Position numbers and translations under genes: made by a program
The notes under the pieces: model-generated
The model's input: only the letters and a program-made list of their open reading frames with translations
The model's database searches: none
Told to the model about the DNA's origin: nothing
In this document: in pieces, positions 52,801 through 62,990 of the stretch
Layout of the letters: every line of letters starts with the position of its first letter
Position numbering within the stretch: the stretch's first letter is position 1
Source: Amoebophrya sp. A120
Taxonomy: Eukaryota > Sar > Dinophyceae > Syndiniales > Amoebophryaceae
Length of the DNA: 64,000 nt
Assembly: GCA_905178155.1 (NCBI GenBank)
Contig: CAJINV010000009.1
Span: 3,898,957-3,962,956 of the forward strand
Direction of reading: 5' to 3'

Positions 52801-55800
52801 GCGTTTTCCCTTACTATCTGCGCATGACAGGTTTTTGCTGTCATGCGAGAGATATTTGTCATGCTAATCCTCCAACAAAGTTGTTTTTATTTTTTTGGAT
52901 AACGAATGTGTGGAGCTACTTCACAGTATGCAATGCAACAGTATCGTATTCGTACTAGTAGTATGCATTGCACTACAAATTATCTGAGCATGAGAAATGG
53001 AGTTTGTGATGCTGTTTCTGCTTCGGAAGCAGATTTGTCATGCATATCAGCACAAGTACGAACCGAACGATACGATACTTTTGCGGAGCATACACGGAGA
53101 TGTTCGACTACCTACCAATAACCGCGGTCATCGACAACACCTTTTTCGCCACCCACGGTGGGCTGTCCCCGAGCATTCTGAATTTGGACCAGATCAGAGT
53201 GCTGGATCGGTTTTCCGAAATCCCGCACGACGGGCCACTGGCGGATCTGCTCTGGAGTGACCCAGATCAGGACAAGGTTGGGTTCAATGTGTCGCCGAGA
53301 GGTAAGTGCTTGAATTGACTTTGTCATGCATTTGCATGCATGACAGCTGCACTTTGTGATGCGCATTTTCACATGCCAACCACTGCCTAAAAATCAGGCG
53401 CCGGCTACATTTTCGGTCCTGACGTGGCCGAGCGGTTTCTGCACTGGAACGGCTTGCAGCACATCGTTATGGATTGTAAAAATGTCTGGGTCTGGACGAA
53501 TGCGCGATTTGTCATGCAGCTTTTCCATGACCCATGAGGTCTGGAATGCAGGACCGAGCATGACAGATTCTATGCGATCTCTCTCATGCCTGTCCTGCAT
53601 GAGAAACTCCCTCCCGACTTTGTCAAAACTGGACCACTTTTGGTAATCATGCAACACAGATTTTTGCATCCTTCAGATTTAGCATGACAAGTTGCATTCT
53701 TCCAGACCCAGACATTTTTACAGTTGATAATCGTCCGCGCGCACCAGCTCTGCATGCAGGGGCACCAGGTGCTGTTCGAAGAGAAACTTTCCACCGTCTG
53801 GTCCGCCCCGAACTATTGCTACCGGTTTGGGAACACAGCCAGCGTGTTGGAGATTGGCGACAACAGCAACAGCTGCTCGTCTTTGGAGCAGAATTATATG
53901 CAACGAACTACCACGATCAACTCCATTACCAACCGCATGTTCTTCAACGTCTTTACCGCCTGTCCGCACCCGGGCATTGCCGTGGGAAATACCACCGTCG
54001 ACGCGAATATCCTAAGCGAAAGTATCATGATGCTCTTAGTAATCGCAGCCATGCACTACAAATTTCCAACCCAAGGCAAAACAGCATGACAAATTCCATT
54101 TGTCACGCTGACCGAATTTGTAATGCGATTTCTACTTAGTGTGATGCTTTTGCAATGCATAGCGGATGTGTTCGAGCAACAAAAGTTGGCGATGAATGGA
54201 GGAATTGCTGCTGGCGGTGCAGCTGCTGTGAACGGGTCTTCTGTCGGATATGGCGTCCTCAAACGTTACATTTTCAAGTGTTACATGATTTGTCATGCGA
54301 AGCTGCCATTATCATCTACACGATCAAGCTGTTCTGCATGACAAATCCTGGAAGGGCCAAACAGGCTGACAATCTGTGCGAAATCTGTCATGCAAGACGC
54401 GCAATGTCCCCCCTTCCCTTTTCCCATTCTTGCATCACAAATCCATGTAACAGTTGAGAATGTAACATTTGAGAACGCCATATCGGAGGAAGTATCGGCG
54501 GGTTTTGGAAAAACGGAACGAGAATCGATTTCGAGGAACAATTTGCGGCTCCTGCTGTGCGAAAAGATGCATCTGTGTTGCGCACTGACGAGGATGCAGA
54601 TGATGATGCATATGATGACCTGCATGACAAACACTACAAAAATAAATCCGAGATTAACCACGAGTACGAGTTTTGGCGGAAGTATCCACTGGAAAAATTT
54701 TACCGTACACGCACAAGGACAATCAAATGAGAATGGTGTCGTAGCATGACAAAACTTGTCGCCAACCAGAAAATGCATGGCAAATTTTATGTTCCAGTAT
54801 CGGAGGTCGGCAAATTTCTTTGTGATGCATTTTGTACAACTACGTGTACCACCTGTACGTGCGCGGTAAAAGATTCAACTGCACAGAATGAAGAAAATCG
54901 AGGCATTGGAAGCAAACCGGGACTGCTGGTTTAGTTCCGTTCGGATAAACCAACAGCAGAAGATGCGAAAAGAGCAAGAGGCGGTAGCAGCGGAACAGAG
55001 GAGAACGTCGAAGGCGAAAAGTGCTGGTGCTGGTGGTGGTGGTACTGCTTCTACGAATAGCGCAGTTGGAGGAGCTTCGACGACAGGCGGCTCGAGTAGC
55101 ATAATTTCCTGCTCTTCTAGTAGTACTTCTGGCCCAGGCGAAACTAAGTACCACAGTCACATTCCGGGTTCTTGTTCTTCTTCATCAAGCGGAGTTGCAC
55201 CGAGCACTACGCTGACAAGAAGCAGCAGTAAAGACGGCGCAGGTTCGAAGTATCACAGTCACAACGGAGGTGCCGTGGGGCCGGTTGAGGGCGTTGGAGC
55301 AGGAGCCGGGAAGACTTCTAGTGCAGGAGGATCGACGTCTTCGTCAGGCTCCACCAGTGTGGCCACGACTTCCTCCACCCGCTCTAACACGCCGGAGGAA
55401 CAAGATGGCGACGAGGTGCAGCTTCTGAAGGAGTTACGAAGGAAGGGGTCGAAAAAGAAAGCGACAAGACACATCAGGACAGACGATCCAGAAGATCCTG
55501 TGCTGGACGACATCTTCGACTCAAAGAACGAAATGGAGGAAAACCCAGAGGACCCGGAAGATGACGAAATCAGAATCATCGACAGCACCACCGGTGTTTT
55601 TAACAGAAAGTCAAAGAAGTTGTCTTCAACAAGTTCACAGACAGTAAAGCGCAACAAGGACCACGATAAAGCAAGTACCAGCGGAGAAGACTACATGGAC
55701 GAGAGCACGACCAAAACAGGTGGTCTGTGGGCGGGAATTCTGTCCGAGTTGCACCTCGACGGAGAGGGAAAAAACCTCCAGCGCGACCAGAACATCAAAG

Positions 55801-58800
55801 CACAGTCTTGCCACGACGAAGACGACGCAATTCTCCACGAGGAAGAGGATGAGGATGATCACCACTTGAAGAGCCCCCCGATTCTGACGAACCACGATGA
55901 CGATGGTGAAGTAGAAGACGACGATGACGAAGAGGACCCCAACGGTTTTAAACTCAACAGGACTGCTTTTGACCAAGGACTCGTAGGCCGCGGTGTAGTT
56001 TACGCCGAAAATGAAAATGCAACAACATCCGGTGTCTGTGTTAACAAGAATCACGTCGTGCCGATCTTTGCGCAAAATATCAAATCGAGAATCAAGCGAT
56101 CCCGGTCGAAAGACAGACTCGGCCCGGTCAAAGACGCAGGTCGCCACGCATTTTCCGCGTTTTTGTCGGACTCTTCTGGCTCCGGATCGGGCTCCTCAAG
56201 CTCGGAATCGTCTTCCGAGGAGGAGCATATGCAATACAAATTCTCCCTCCCGTACATGTACAAGATACATCACGAATTTCACCAATTTGGCCGCGTGTAA
56301 AACTTGTCATGCTAAACTAGGATCGAAGACAAGTGTTGCCATGCAGAGACCGCATCTGTACGTATACGGGAAATTTACTGTGGATAGAACCAGACGAGGC
56401 GCGCCATCAAGTTCGGGATCATGTTCCCACAAGCGGAAGTCAACGCCGTGCGGAGAAGGTGAAGAAGCTGGTGACCACAATACGCAAAAATGCACAACAG
56501 CGCTCACAAGTAGGGTCGCTTGATGTGCTTGACCAGACGAGTTGTGGTGCGCCTGCTCCATCAAGTGAGACATCTGAGGAGACCAGCTCGGAATCTTCTT
56601 CGTGTACCTCCGCGTCTTCCGAAGAAGACGAGATTTTTCGGTTACGGACAAGAACTTCATCTACGAGCGGAAATAGAAGCAGTGCGATGTTGAGTAAGTC
56701 CATGTCAAGTTCTTACTCATCCGCATACAACCTCAACCACCGAGACCGAGGAGGAGGCATCACGGTTGAGAAAACCACTCCGTCACGGCAAATTCTCCAC
56801 AGAGACGATGTTGCTGACGAGGACGACGACAAGGATAACACCAGTAACACCACTCCCAGCAACAGCAGCACCACCATCACCTCGACTTCCATGAAACCGT
56901 CGAAAAAGAAGGATAGTGCTAATGGCAGTAAAGTCTTTGTCAAGCTGAAGCCGCCGCTGCCCGCTTTCCCGCAAAGGCTATTTGAAGAAGACGCGGTGAA
57001 GACGATTATTGACGATATTCTCTGAAAAATTTTAACCATCGTCCCCATGATCCAATTTCTCATGCAAAACATGGACTATATTCTGGCTTTGTCATCAACA
57101 TGCGAAATGTGAAGGATGGGGATCGGATGGAACATTTTCAGGGAATAGACCAGATTGTTGACGAAGAGCAACAGAAGGTGCTGGAGGAAAAGAAGCAGAT
57201 AGCGCTAGTGGAGAAAAGCTCCGATGAGGACGCGGGAGAACAAGTGGAGGCTGAAGGTGGTACTGCTACTGAAGCAGTGAAGAAAGTAGCGAAGAAGATA
57301 GAATTAGATGAAATTTCTCATGCGCCGCGGCCGGGTAACGCTAAAGACTACGAAGACGACGAGACGGGCGACACTGAAGACACAAAGAAAATGGAAGAGT
57401 TGGAACGTGAACGAGCGGCCATTCAGCAGAAGGTTCTGGAAGTCGAAAGGCAGATCCGGGCGCGCGAACAAGAAATTTTGAATCTGTATCAGGACGACGT
57501 ATGGTTACAGGAAAATAAAAAATTACCGCTCACGTACAGACACTCACATTGCATGACAGAATAGCTACTTCCTTCCCCTGCTACTTCACATTCAGCATGG
57601 CAAGTGCTGCCTACGTGATTATTTCTGGGAGAAATTGTGTTGGAGTTTGTAGTTGTTGTGCGGTAATTTTGTATTGCATACGAGGACGACCAGGGTTCGG
57701 ATAGGCTGTCTCCGCGGATTCTCGGAGGCGAATTCGAGGAGCAGGACGACGTCGACGAAAGTTACGCGAATACAAAAACTAATTTTTCCCGTAGTACAAC
57801 ACGTACGTGCATGTGCAAATACAAAACGCATGACAAGTTTCCCGCCAATGAACTCAAACCAGGTTCAGGCTGCCTGTCATGCTAATTAGAGTTGGAGAAA
57901 ATGTTTGTCATGCTCATGCACAGACAGCATCAGCATCTTCTGTGTCAGTTTGCCTGCTGCGTGCACATCAACGGGAGTATTGGATTTGCTGTGGATAGCT
58001 GGGATCAACACGAAGAGGAGGTGTACGACGTTACGGGTGAGTTTTTTGCGGAAGACATTTCCCCCGTGGAACAAGATCCAGATGAACTACCTCTATGCAT
58101 TGCAAAAGCATCGCACTAGTAATTGCAGTCATGCATAGACAAAGAAACTCTTTCTTCTAGCAGGTAGTAGATCCGCATTACCTCTTACAACTTCAATCAT
58201 CAACTGCTCACGCCTGTCCTTATGAAATTTGTGATGCGATTTGTTCTACAAGTGCGATACACCAGCTTTTGCAGAGGATAGAATCACGCTAGCGACGACT
58301 CTGAGGAGGACGAGGAGCAGCCCCCGAAAGTGGTAAAGTATGTAGACACTATGCATTGCAAATATGTCTGGGTTTGGGAACTTGTAATGCTAGTTGCGAA
58401 AGACGAGGAGGAGGACGCCTCATTTGACTGGCAAGCATGACAAGTTTTGGAGGTCGTGCTACAGTCTTGGCTTTTCTGCGTGACAAAGTGAGCTTCTGCA
58501 TGACAGAAAAGTGAGACTTTTGGGTAATGTGCGCGACAGACTTGAGAGTCATGTCCGACAAGCATGACAAACCTTGGATCTTTCCAGACCCAGAGATATT
58601 TGTAGTTCATAGATATGGAGCAGATCCAACTGTCTTGTCTGGACGGAGATATTGAAGATGGAGAGCCCGGGGACCCCCACCGCAGCACCTCCACACTGCC
58701 GCAAGTACTACGCAACGAAGATGATGAAAATAAGATCGACCAGCAAAAACAAGGAGCTACAGCTGCGTCTTTGTCTTTTTCCTCGTCCTGCTCTGCGGAA

Positions 58801-59040
58801 AAGGAAATCAACGCCGACGAGGATGACGAGCAGGATGAAAAACTACCAGCCTCATCTTCTAACAAAGCTTCTACTAGTGGTGACACCTTGACGCTGCCGC
58901 CTACGGCAAAAGTGAAAGACACGAAGAGAAAAACCAAGAAAAAGAAGAAGGAACAAATCACTGAGGTTGAGGCCATGGAGGCAACGTTTTATGATGATTA
59001 TGATGAAGAGCCAAACGTTGACGCGAGGTACTTTAGGTGA
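49840..59040 (+). CDS. PP2A/PP4/PP6-type Ser/Thr phosphatase with long acidic tail
   Basis: Metal-dependent protein Ser/Thr phosphatase. Eighteen exons from 49840 to 59040 total about 4,521 nt, 1,506 residues, after removing 17 introners and the GT-AG intron 53302-53397. Catalytic motifs in order: GDVHGQ (about residue 99), [49 protein letters not shown] and [11 protein letters not shown] (about 356-366). [10 protein letters not shown] and SAPNYCYR place it in the PP2A/4/6 group rather than PP1. A Ser/Thr/Asn-rich insert of about 50 residues separates RKYAEHPVG from NVWSYF, where PP2A has only a few residues. After the catalytic domain come over 1,000 residues of Ser-, Glu- and Asp-rich, probably disordered sequence with Lys-rich patches; a PP2A-type TPDYFL end is absent. 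The start ATG at 49840 is inferred. Confidence 0.92.
49930..50199 (+). mobile_element. Introner family B, reverse, eroded left end
   Basis: Left TACCGGAATGCAAAAATGTC, right GCATTTGATA; flanks ATACG/AGACT (3 of 5). Excision gives DITHTYRSAK. Confidence 0.72.
50242..51362 (+). mobile_element. Family-C introner, reverse, enlarged to 1,121 bp
   Basis: Left TATGCAATGTAAATTTCCTG, right GCGGGAAATTTACTGTGGATA-type complement; flanks GATCT/GATCC (4 of 5). The interior carries a nested insertion. Excision gives DPKWIFNWE. Confidence 0.8.
50317..51270 (+). mobile_element. Nested element inside the family-C introner
   Basis: About 954 bp bounded by AGCTTGGAC and GTCCAAGCT, with a further paired CGT and GACTTTC nearby. 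It splits the normal family-C sequence between AACTTGTTAC and AACTTGTCATGC. Several GGTGACAC repeats lie inside. No clear coding frame or target duplication. Confidence 0.5.
51426..51739 (+). mobile_element. Introner, E-like family
   Basis: Left TATTACAATGAAAAATGCCC, right GGGGGCGTTTTTCACTGTGATA-type complement; flanks TCCCC/TCCCC. Excision gives [11 protein letters not shown]. Confidence 0.8.
51796..51913 (+). mobile_element. Introner family D
   Basis: Left TATCCAGGAAAAAACTACAC, right GTGTTTTTTCCTGGATA; flanks GTGCA/GCGCA (4 of 5). Excision gives TKQVQYLLLE. Confidence 0.85.
52337..52644 (+). mobile_element. Introner family E, decayed right terminus
   Basis: Left TATCCCGAGTAAGAACGTCC, right GGACGTTTTTAGTCGGGACA, where ATA has become ACA. 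Flanks GGTCT/TGTCT (4 of 5). Excision gives TSTGSLTSN. Confidence 0.8.
52700..52901 (+). mobile_element. Introner family G
   Basis: Left TATCCTGAAAAAAAAACGTT, right GTTTTTATTTTTTTGGATA; flanks ACGAA/ACGAA. Excision gives QIGTNVWSYF, restoring a conserved PP2A position. Confidence 0.85.
52927..53092 (+). mobile_element. Introner family A
   Basis: Ends TATGCAA and GAGCATA; flanks CACAG/CACGG (4 of 5). Excision gives SYFTEMFDYL, matching the PP2A family. Confidence 0.87.
53302..53397 (+). other. Conventional GT-AG intron carrying introner motifs
   Basis: GTAAGT...AATCAG, 96 bp. Removal gives SPRGAGYIFG, a conserved phosphatase segment. Inside are TTTGTCATGC, GCATGACA and TTTGTGATGC, the core motifs of the introners, but no TIR and no 5-bp flanking repeat. 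Confidence 0.85.
53468..53729 (+). mobile_element. Introner family B
   Basis: Ends TATGGAT and AGTTGATA; flanks ATCGT/ATCGT. Excision gives LQHIVRAHQL. Confidence 0.88.
54008..54161 (+). mobile_element. Introner family A, diverged
   Basis: Ends TATCCTA and ATGCATA; flanks GCGAA/GCGGA (4 of 5). Excision gives TVDANVFEQ. Confidence 0.8.
54249..54482 (+). mobile_element. Introner family I
   Basis: Left TATGGCGTCCTCAAACGTTA, right TGTAACATTTGAGAACGCCATA-type complement; flanks TCGGA/TCGGA. Excision gives SSVGGSIGG. Confidence 0.82.
54683..54885 (+). mobile_element. Introner, C-like, decayed right terminus
   Basis: Left TATCCACTGGAAAAATTTTA, right GGTAAAAGATTCAACTGCACA; flanks GGAAG/GAATG (3 of 5). 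Excision gives FWRKKKIEA in frame. Confidence 0.65.
56228..56386 (+). mobile_element. Introner family C,  reverse
   Basis: Left TATGCAATACAAATTCTCCC, right GGGAAATTTACTGTGGATA; flanks GAGCA/GAACC (3 of 5). Excision gives SEEEQDEAR. Confidence 0.78.
57016..57147 (+). mobile_element. Introner family D, diverged
   Basis: Left TATTCTCTGAAAAATTTTAA, right ACATTTTCAGGGAATA; flanks GACGA/GACCA (4 of 5). Excision gives TIIDEIVDE. Confidence 0.75.
57500..57680 (+). mobile_element. Introner, C-like
   Basis: Left TATGGTTACAGG and later AAATTACCGCTCACGTACAG; right GCGGTAATTTTGTATTGCATA-type end. Flanks CGACG/CGAGG (4 of 5). Excision gives YQDDDDQGS. Confidence 0.7.
57771..57997 (+). mobile_element. Introner, C-like, strongly diverged
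   Basis: Left TACAAAAACTAATTTTTCCC, right GGGAGTATTGGATTTGCTGTGGATA-type end; flanks GCGAA/GCTGG (2 of 5). The frame needs removal of four rather than five flanking bases, the only such exception. Confidence 0.55.
58094..58280 (+). mobile_element. Introner family A, diverged flanks
   Basis: Ends TATGCAT and GAGGATA; flanks ACCTC/GAATC (2 of 5). Excision gives DELPHASDD in frame. Confidence 0.72.
58350..58611 (+). mobile_element. Introner family B, diverged
   Basis: Ends TATGCAT and GTTCATA, the latter a family-A type terminus. Flanks GACAC/GATAT (3 of 5). Excision gives KYVDTEQIQ. Confidence 0.75.
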
Positions 59041-60600
59041 AGACCTGTTATCCAAATATTAGAACTCTTTTATGAATAGAACCAGCACGGCGTAGGACGT
59101 CGCTTGCTTTTTCGTGCGTAGAGACTAGAGCGCTGAATGAAAAATATGCGCAGGGGCTGCTGACTGCGTCTGCGCTTGCACAGTGGGGATAACATCAAAC
59201 TGTGTAAAAATTGTCTTGACCACTAGGTGAAAACGCTGATCATGTGGCGTCCCTGCCAGAGAAGTCCTCGCGCTTTACCGCGGGACAGCGCAGTTTCTGT
59301 TGCAACTTTCTGCATGTTCCTGTTGCTACAACATGAAACAACTGAGTCACTCTTGTTGGGCATTCGCCTTCGTCGTTTCTAATTTCTTGCTTATTTTGAA
59401 GCTAGCTGAGCTCGATCTTGAGCGAAAGCAACATCTGGACGAGAGACCGAAAGAGCGCCATCTGTTGTTTGTTTCTTTGGTTCGCGAGCGAAAAAAGTGC
59501 TGAGCTCCCCCATAGACTCATTCTTTTTACTCTCCTTATTTGCTTTTGCCATGCTTACATACTGATACCTCTCTCTAAAACTAAACTTCGCGCAACATTC
59601 TAGCGCCCTCGTTGATGACTTTGAGTTTGACCGAGTGCGCCAGTGTCTGTTTCCGCATGTCCGATCCTGAATGGCAGCGATTGCGGTACCAGCAACAATG
59701 CGACGCGAAGAGCCGCCTCCCCGTCTGTTCGCGTAGGGAGCCGGCCCATGGCGAATAGTTTGTCGAGTGTGAGGCGTGTGCCGCGGTGGAAGGGTCGCCG
59801 AGGCGAAGACACAGGCGCCGGACCTGTGGGCGCCGCCCGTCCGCGCTCTCACGTGGCTGCAGAACGCCCGCAGAACCTCATCTTCCACGATCCGGACCCG
59901 GCCGCCCAGAGACCCACCCCGGGCGGTGGTGCCGCGTCGCGTACGTTGAACGGACGCGCGCCCGCCCGGCGCCCCTCCGCGGCCGGCGAAGATGAGGGCG
60001 CAGGCGTTCACAGTGTTTGGGGGCGGCGCTTTTGTTTTTGTCATTATTTTTTTGTGTGTCTTCGGATCGTGCAATAGTATGCATAGCCGGAACGCAACCC
60101 GTTGCGTCCATGTCTCCAGTTCCGGCGCGCGCGTAGGTACAAGAAGCCGGCCCCGTCGCAAATGCGGCGGCCGCCCCTCTCGCTCGTTCGTTGTGTGAGG
60201 TGCGCCACCGCTAACGCCCCCCGCCAGCCGGGGGCGCCCTGTCTCCCTGCCTGCCCGCGGCGCTCGTCCGTCCGGCGGGCTTCCGCGCAAGCGGGCACGC
60301 CCCGCGTGGGTATGGTGCTTTGCCTTTGTGGGTTGGTCTGCCGGCCTTCGCAATGTCAATCAGCCGACGTGAACAAACCCACGCGCGTCCTGCTTTGTTT
60401 GCCTCAGTCCGTCCCTCTGATTGCGTGCGCGCCGCGCCATTTCATGGATGTTCGTTGGTGGCGCGCGACGGCGCGAGCGTGGTGTGAGAAAAATTCCCCC
60501 CTCCCCGCCGGTGGCTCTGTGGCCCTACCAACGCGCCCGGCGGGTGGCCGAAGAACGCAACGAACCAATTTGCTGCTGTTGGTGATGTGAATGAAAGAAA
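59041..60600. other. GC-rich spacer without supportable gene
   Basis: Long overlapping frames exist on both strands (for example 322 codons on the minus strand, 59391-60359), but they are Arg/Pro/Gly-rich, motif-free and typical of GC-rich noncoding DNA. No introners. Confidence 0.5.
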
Positions 60601-61720
60601 AAAAACGGAATCGGCCTGCGTTTAATTATTTGATCTCGTGTTGGCGTTCATCTTCATTCCGAGACATCTCAACATCGATGAAATGACTACCAAATTCACT
60701 GATTCAAATAACACAATCGATGTCAATTCTTCTGGGAAAAATTTATGGTGATGATCATTCACAACCCATCTGATTCATTCTCATGAGATTTAGATTACAA
60801 CATTGAATTAATTTCATTCTTGATCCACAATTTCATCTATTCATGAATCGATATATTCAGATCCTGTTTCGAATGAATGAAAATGATATATGATATATCG
60901 TAGAGGTATAGAATGAAGAGAGATGATGAATTTTTTCAGGATCAATTTTTTTCAATTTTTTCAGGATGAATTTTCTCAGGATGAAACTCATGATAATAGA
61001 TGCAGGATCTTTTCTTTATTTCTGGTCATATGATATCTTGGGTATGATTCATATTCATCATAGGTCCGGTCCGAGATTCTTCTTCAGGATCTTGAAAGAA
61101 AAAAATGAATCAATTTATTATCATGAAGGAATGTTGATCTTTCTCATTCAAATCATCATGAAAATGTGAATCTTGATATCGATGATTATCATTCTATATG
61201 GATATCCTGAATAATTCGAAATTCTTGATTGTAATATCCGATTTCATAAATAACATACATCATTCGATCAATGAAAATAAAAAAACAAATTATGAGTTTA
61301 TGATTGAATCATTTCATATCCGGTCAGAAACAGGAAAGAAAGAAAGAAAGAAAATGGAAATTATCTTTCTTTCTTTCTTTCCATGCCCGGACATGATTTC
61401 ATCTCGATTATTCAAATGATTTTCTTCTCCCCTCCATATCCTGAATGATCATATTGATGATTGATCCCCAGATATATGGTGGATCCAAAGAATGGAAGAG
61501 ATCATGATATCATGAGTTTCTCTATTAGAGGCAACAAATAAAATGAATCTTTTCGAAGCATGAAAAAAACAGACGAAATCTATTCTGATCCCAATTCGAT
61601 CGACCGAATCCATTAGGCTTGATGGGATTCGAGAAAAAAATAGAGAGGGTCTTTTGTGATTTGATTCGCATTGGCATTGCCCGAGAACAGTGAAGAGGCA
61701 ATGCTATCATGGTGGTACTA
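60600..61720. other. AT-rich island of different composition
   Basis: About 1.1 kb much richer in A+T than its flanks, with many TGAT/ATCA words and a GAAA run facing a TTTC run near 61330-61382. No gene, RNA or introner recognised. The style looks foreign to the rest of the window. Confidence 0.45.
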
Positions 61721-62945
61721 AGTTTGATTCTTGTTCCTATTATGGCCCATGTCTGAAATCTGTATGATGCTCGCCGTCGCAACGAACTGGATCGGAAGAC
61801 CAGGCGCAACGCGATGCTCTCCTCGCGATTCGATTGCGATCATGATTTTCTCAGATAGATTCACACGCCTATCGAAAGCAATCCGACACCTATCGGACTG
61901 CTTTCGGATTCGGTAGGAATGCGATAGGAGTGGTCTGCGCCGCCCCTCACGGGGGGGCACTGGCTATCTCGGTGTTAGTTTTATCGTAAGCCTTCAAAGC
62001 GGTCCCACGCGCAACCCGGCGACGGACCCAAATGGCCGCCTGGCCAAATGCCCAAAAAGAGAAACAAGAAAACCACGCGGGAAACACGCCAAGACGACAC
62101 GCCAACCACCTGCGCATCGAAGAGGCGCGCCTATTTTTCTTTTGCCTAGTTCCAATCTAATTCCAGGCCGCCGGGTTTTCACGGCTAAAATGACAGGGCA
62201 ACGGAATTGCAAAAAAAGGAAAAAGGTAAGGCAGGCCCAAAATGGCAATGAGCCAAAAATTTAAACAAGAAACGAGGCACAGAAATAACCCCAGGAAATT
62301 AGAAAAAAAAGCGAAACAAGAAACGTAGCAAGGAACGAGCGAGGTAAGAAACCAAAGGCGAAGACGGTCGGGAAAATGTATGACACAGATGAAGTAGGCG
62401 CGTCTTCCGCGCCTCTTTCGTCTGTGTCTGTGTCAAGAGCAAGGGATGGCGCAGCCCGTGCCTCTATTCAATTTATAGAAACACAAAAACTCAGGGTCTG
62501 GAATTTATGCCACACTCCGACGCGGAGAGATGGATGGGTAGACAATTTCGCAGATTGAACGGGGTCGATGGTCATTAATTCGATCAGAGAAGAAGAAAAT
62601 GGGAAAAAATGCGGAAGAAATTGGAACTGCGCAGCAACTCCGTGAGCGATCGCAATGCTTACCACGATTCTGCTGCTTTTTGGTTGTGGATCCGATTCGT
62701 CTCCGTCGTCAATTTTGTCGCGCTTTTGATCTTTCTCGTGGGAGGGCGGGGAACAAAGACGAGGGCAACGCTGGCGCGTTGGAATTGAAGAAACACACAC
62801 CCACCGGCCTGCTCATTACCATGACCCTTCCGGGAACCCAGGACAACCCAAGAAGACGGCCGCCCCTCCCTGAGATTGATCGCGATCGGGCGTCGACCCA
62901 CTCGTACACAAAGGGAGCCAAGCCGGCAAACGCAAGCAAGGACGG

Positions 62946-62990
<45 letters not shown>

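Noticed and set aside
1365-58611. Reading the recurrent 150-270 bp repeats as a CRISPR array or as simple MITEs
   Set aside because: They are dispersed one per exon junction, in many families, each with its own 5-bp duplication, and the coding frame resumes after each; intron-forming elements fit better. No CRISPR-like spacing exists.
59391-60359. 322-codon minus-strand frame
   Set aside because: Arg/Pro/Gly-rich throughout, no domain, overlapping long frames in other phases, and opposite strand to all genes; typical of GC-rich noncoding DNA.
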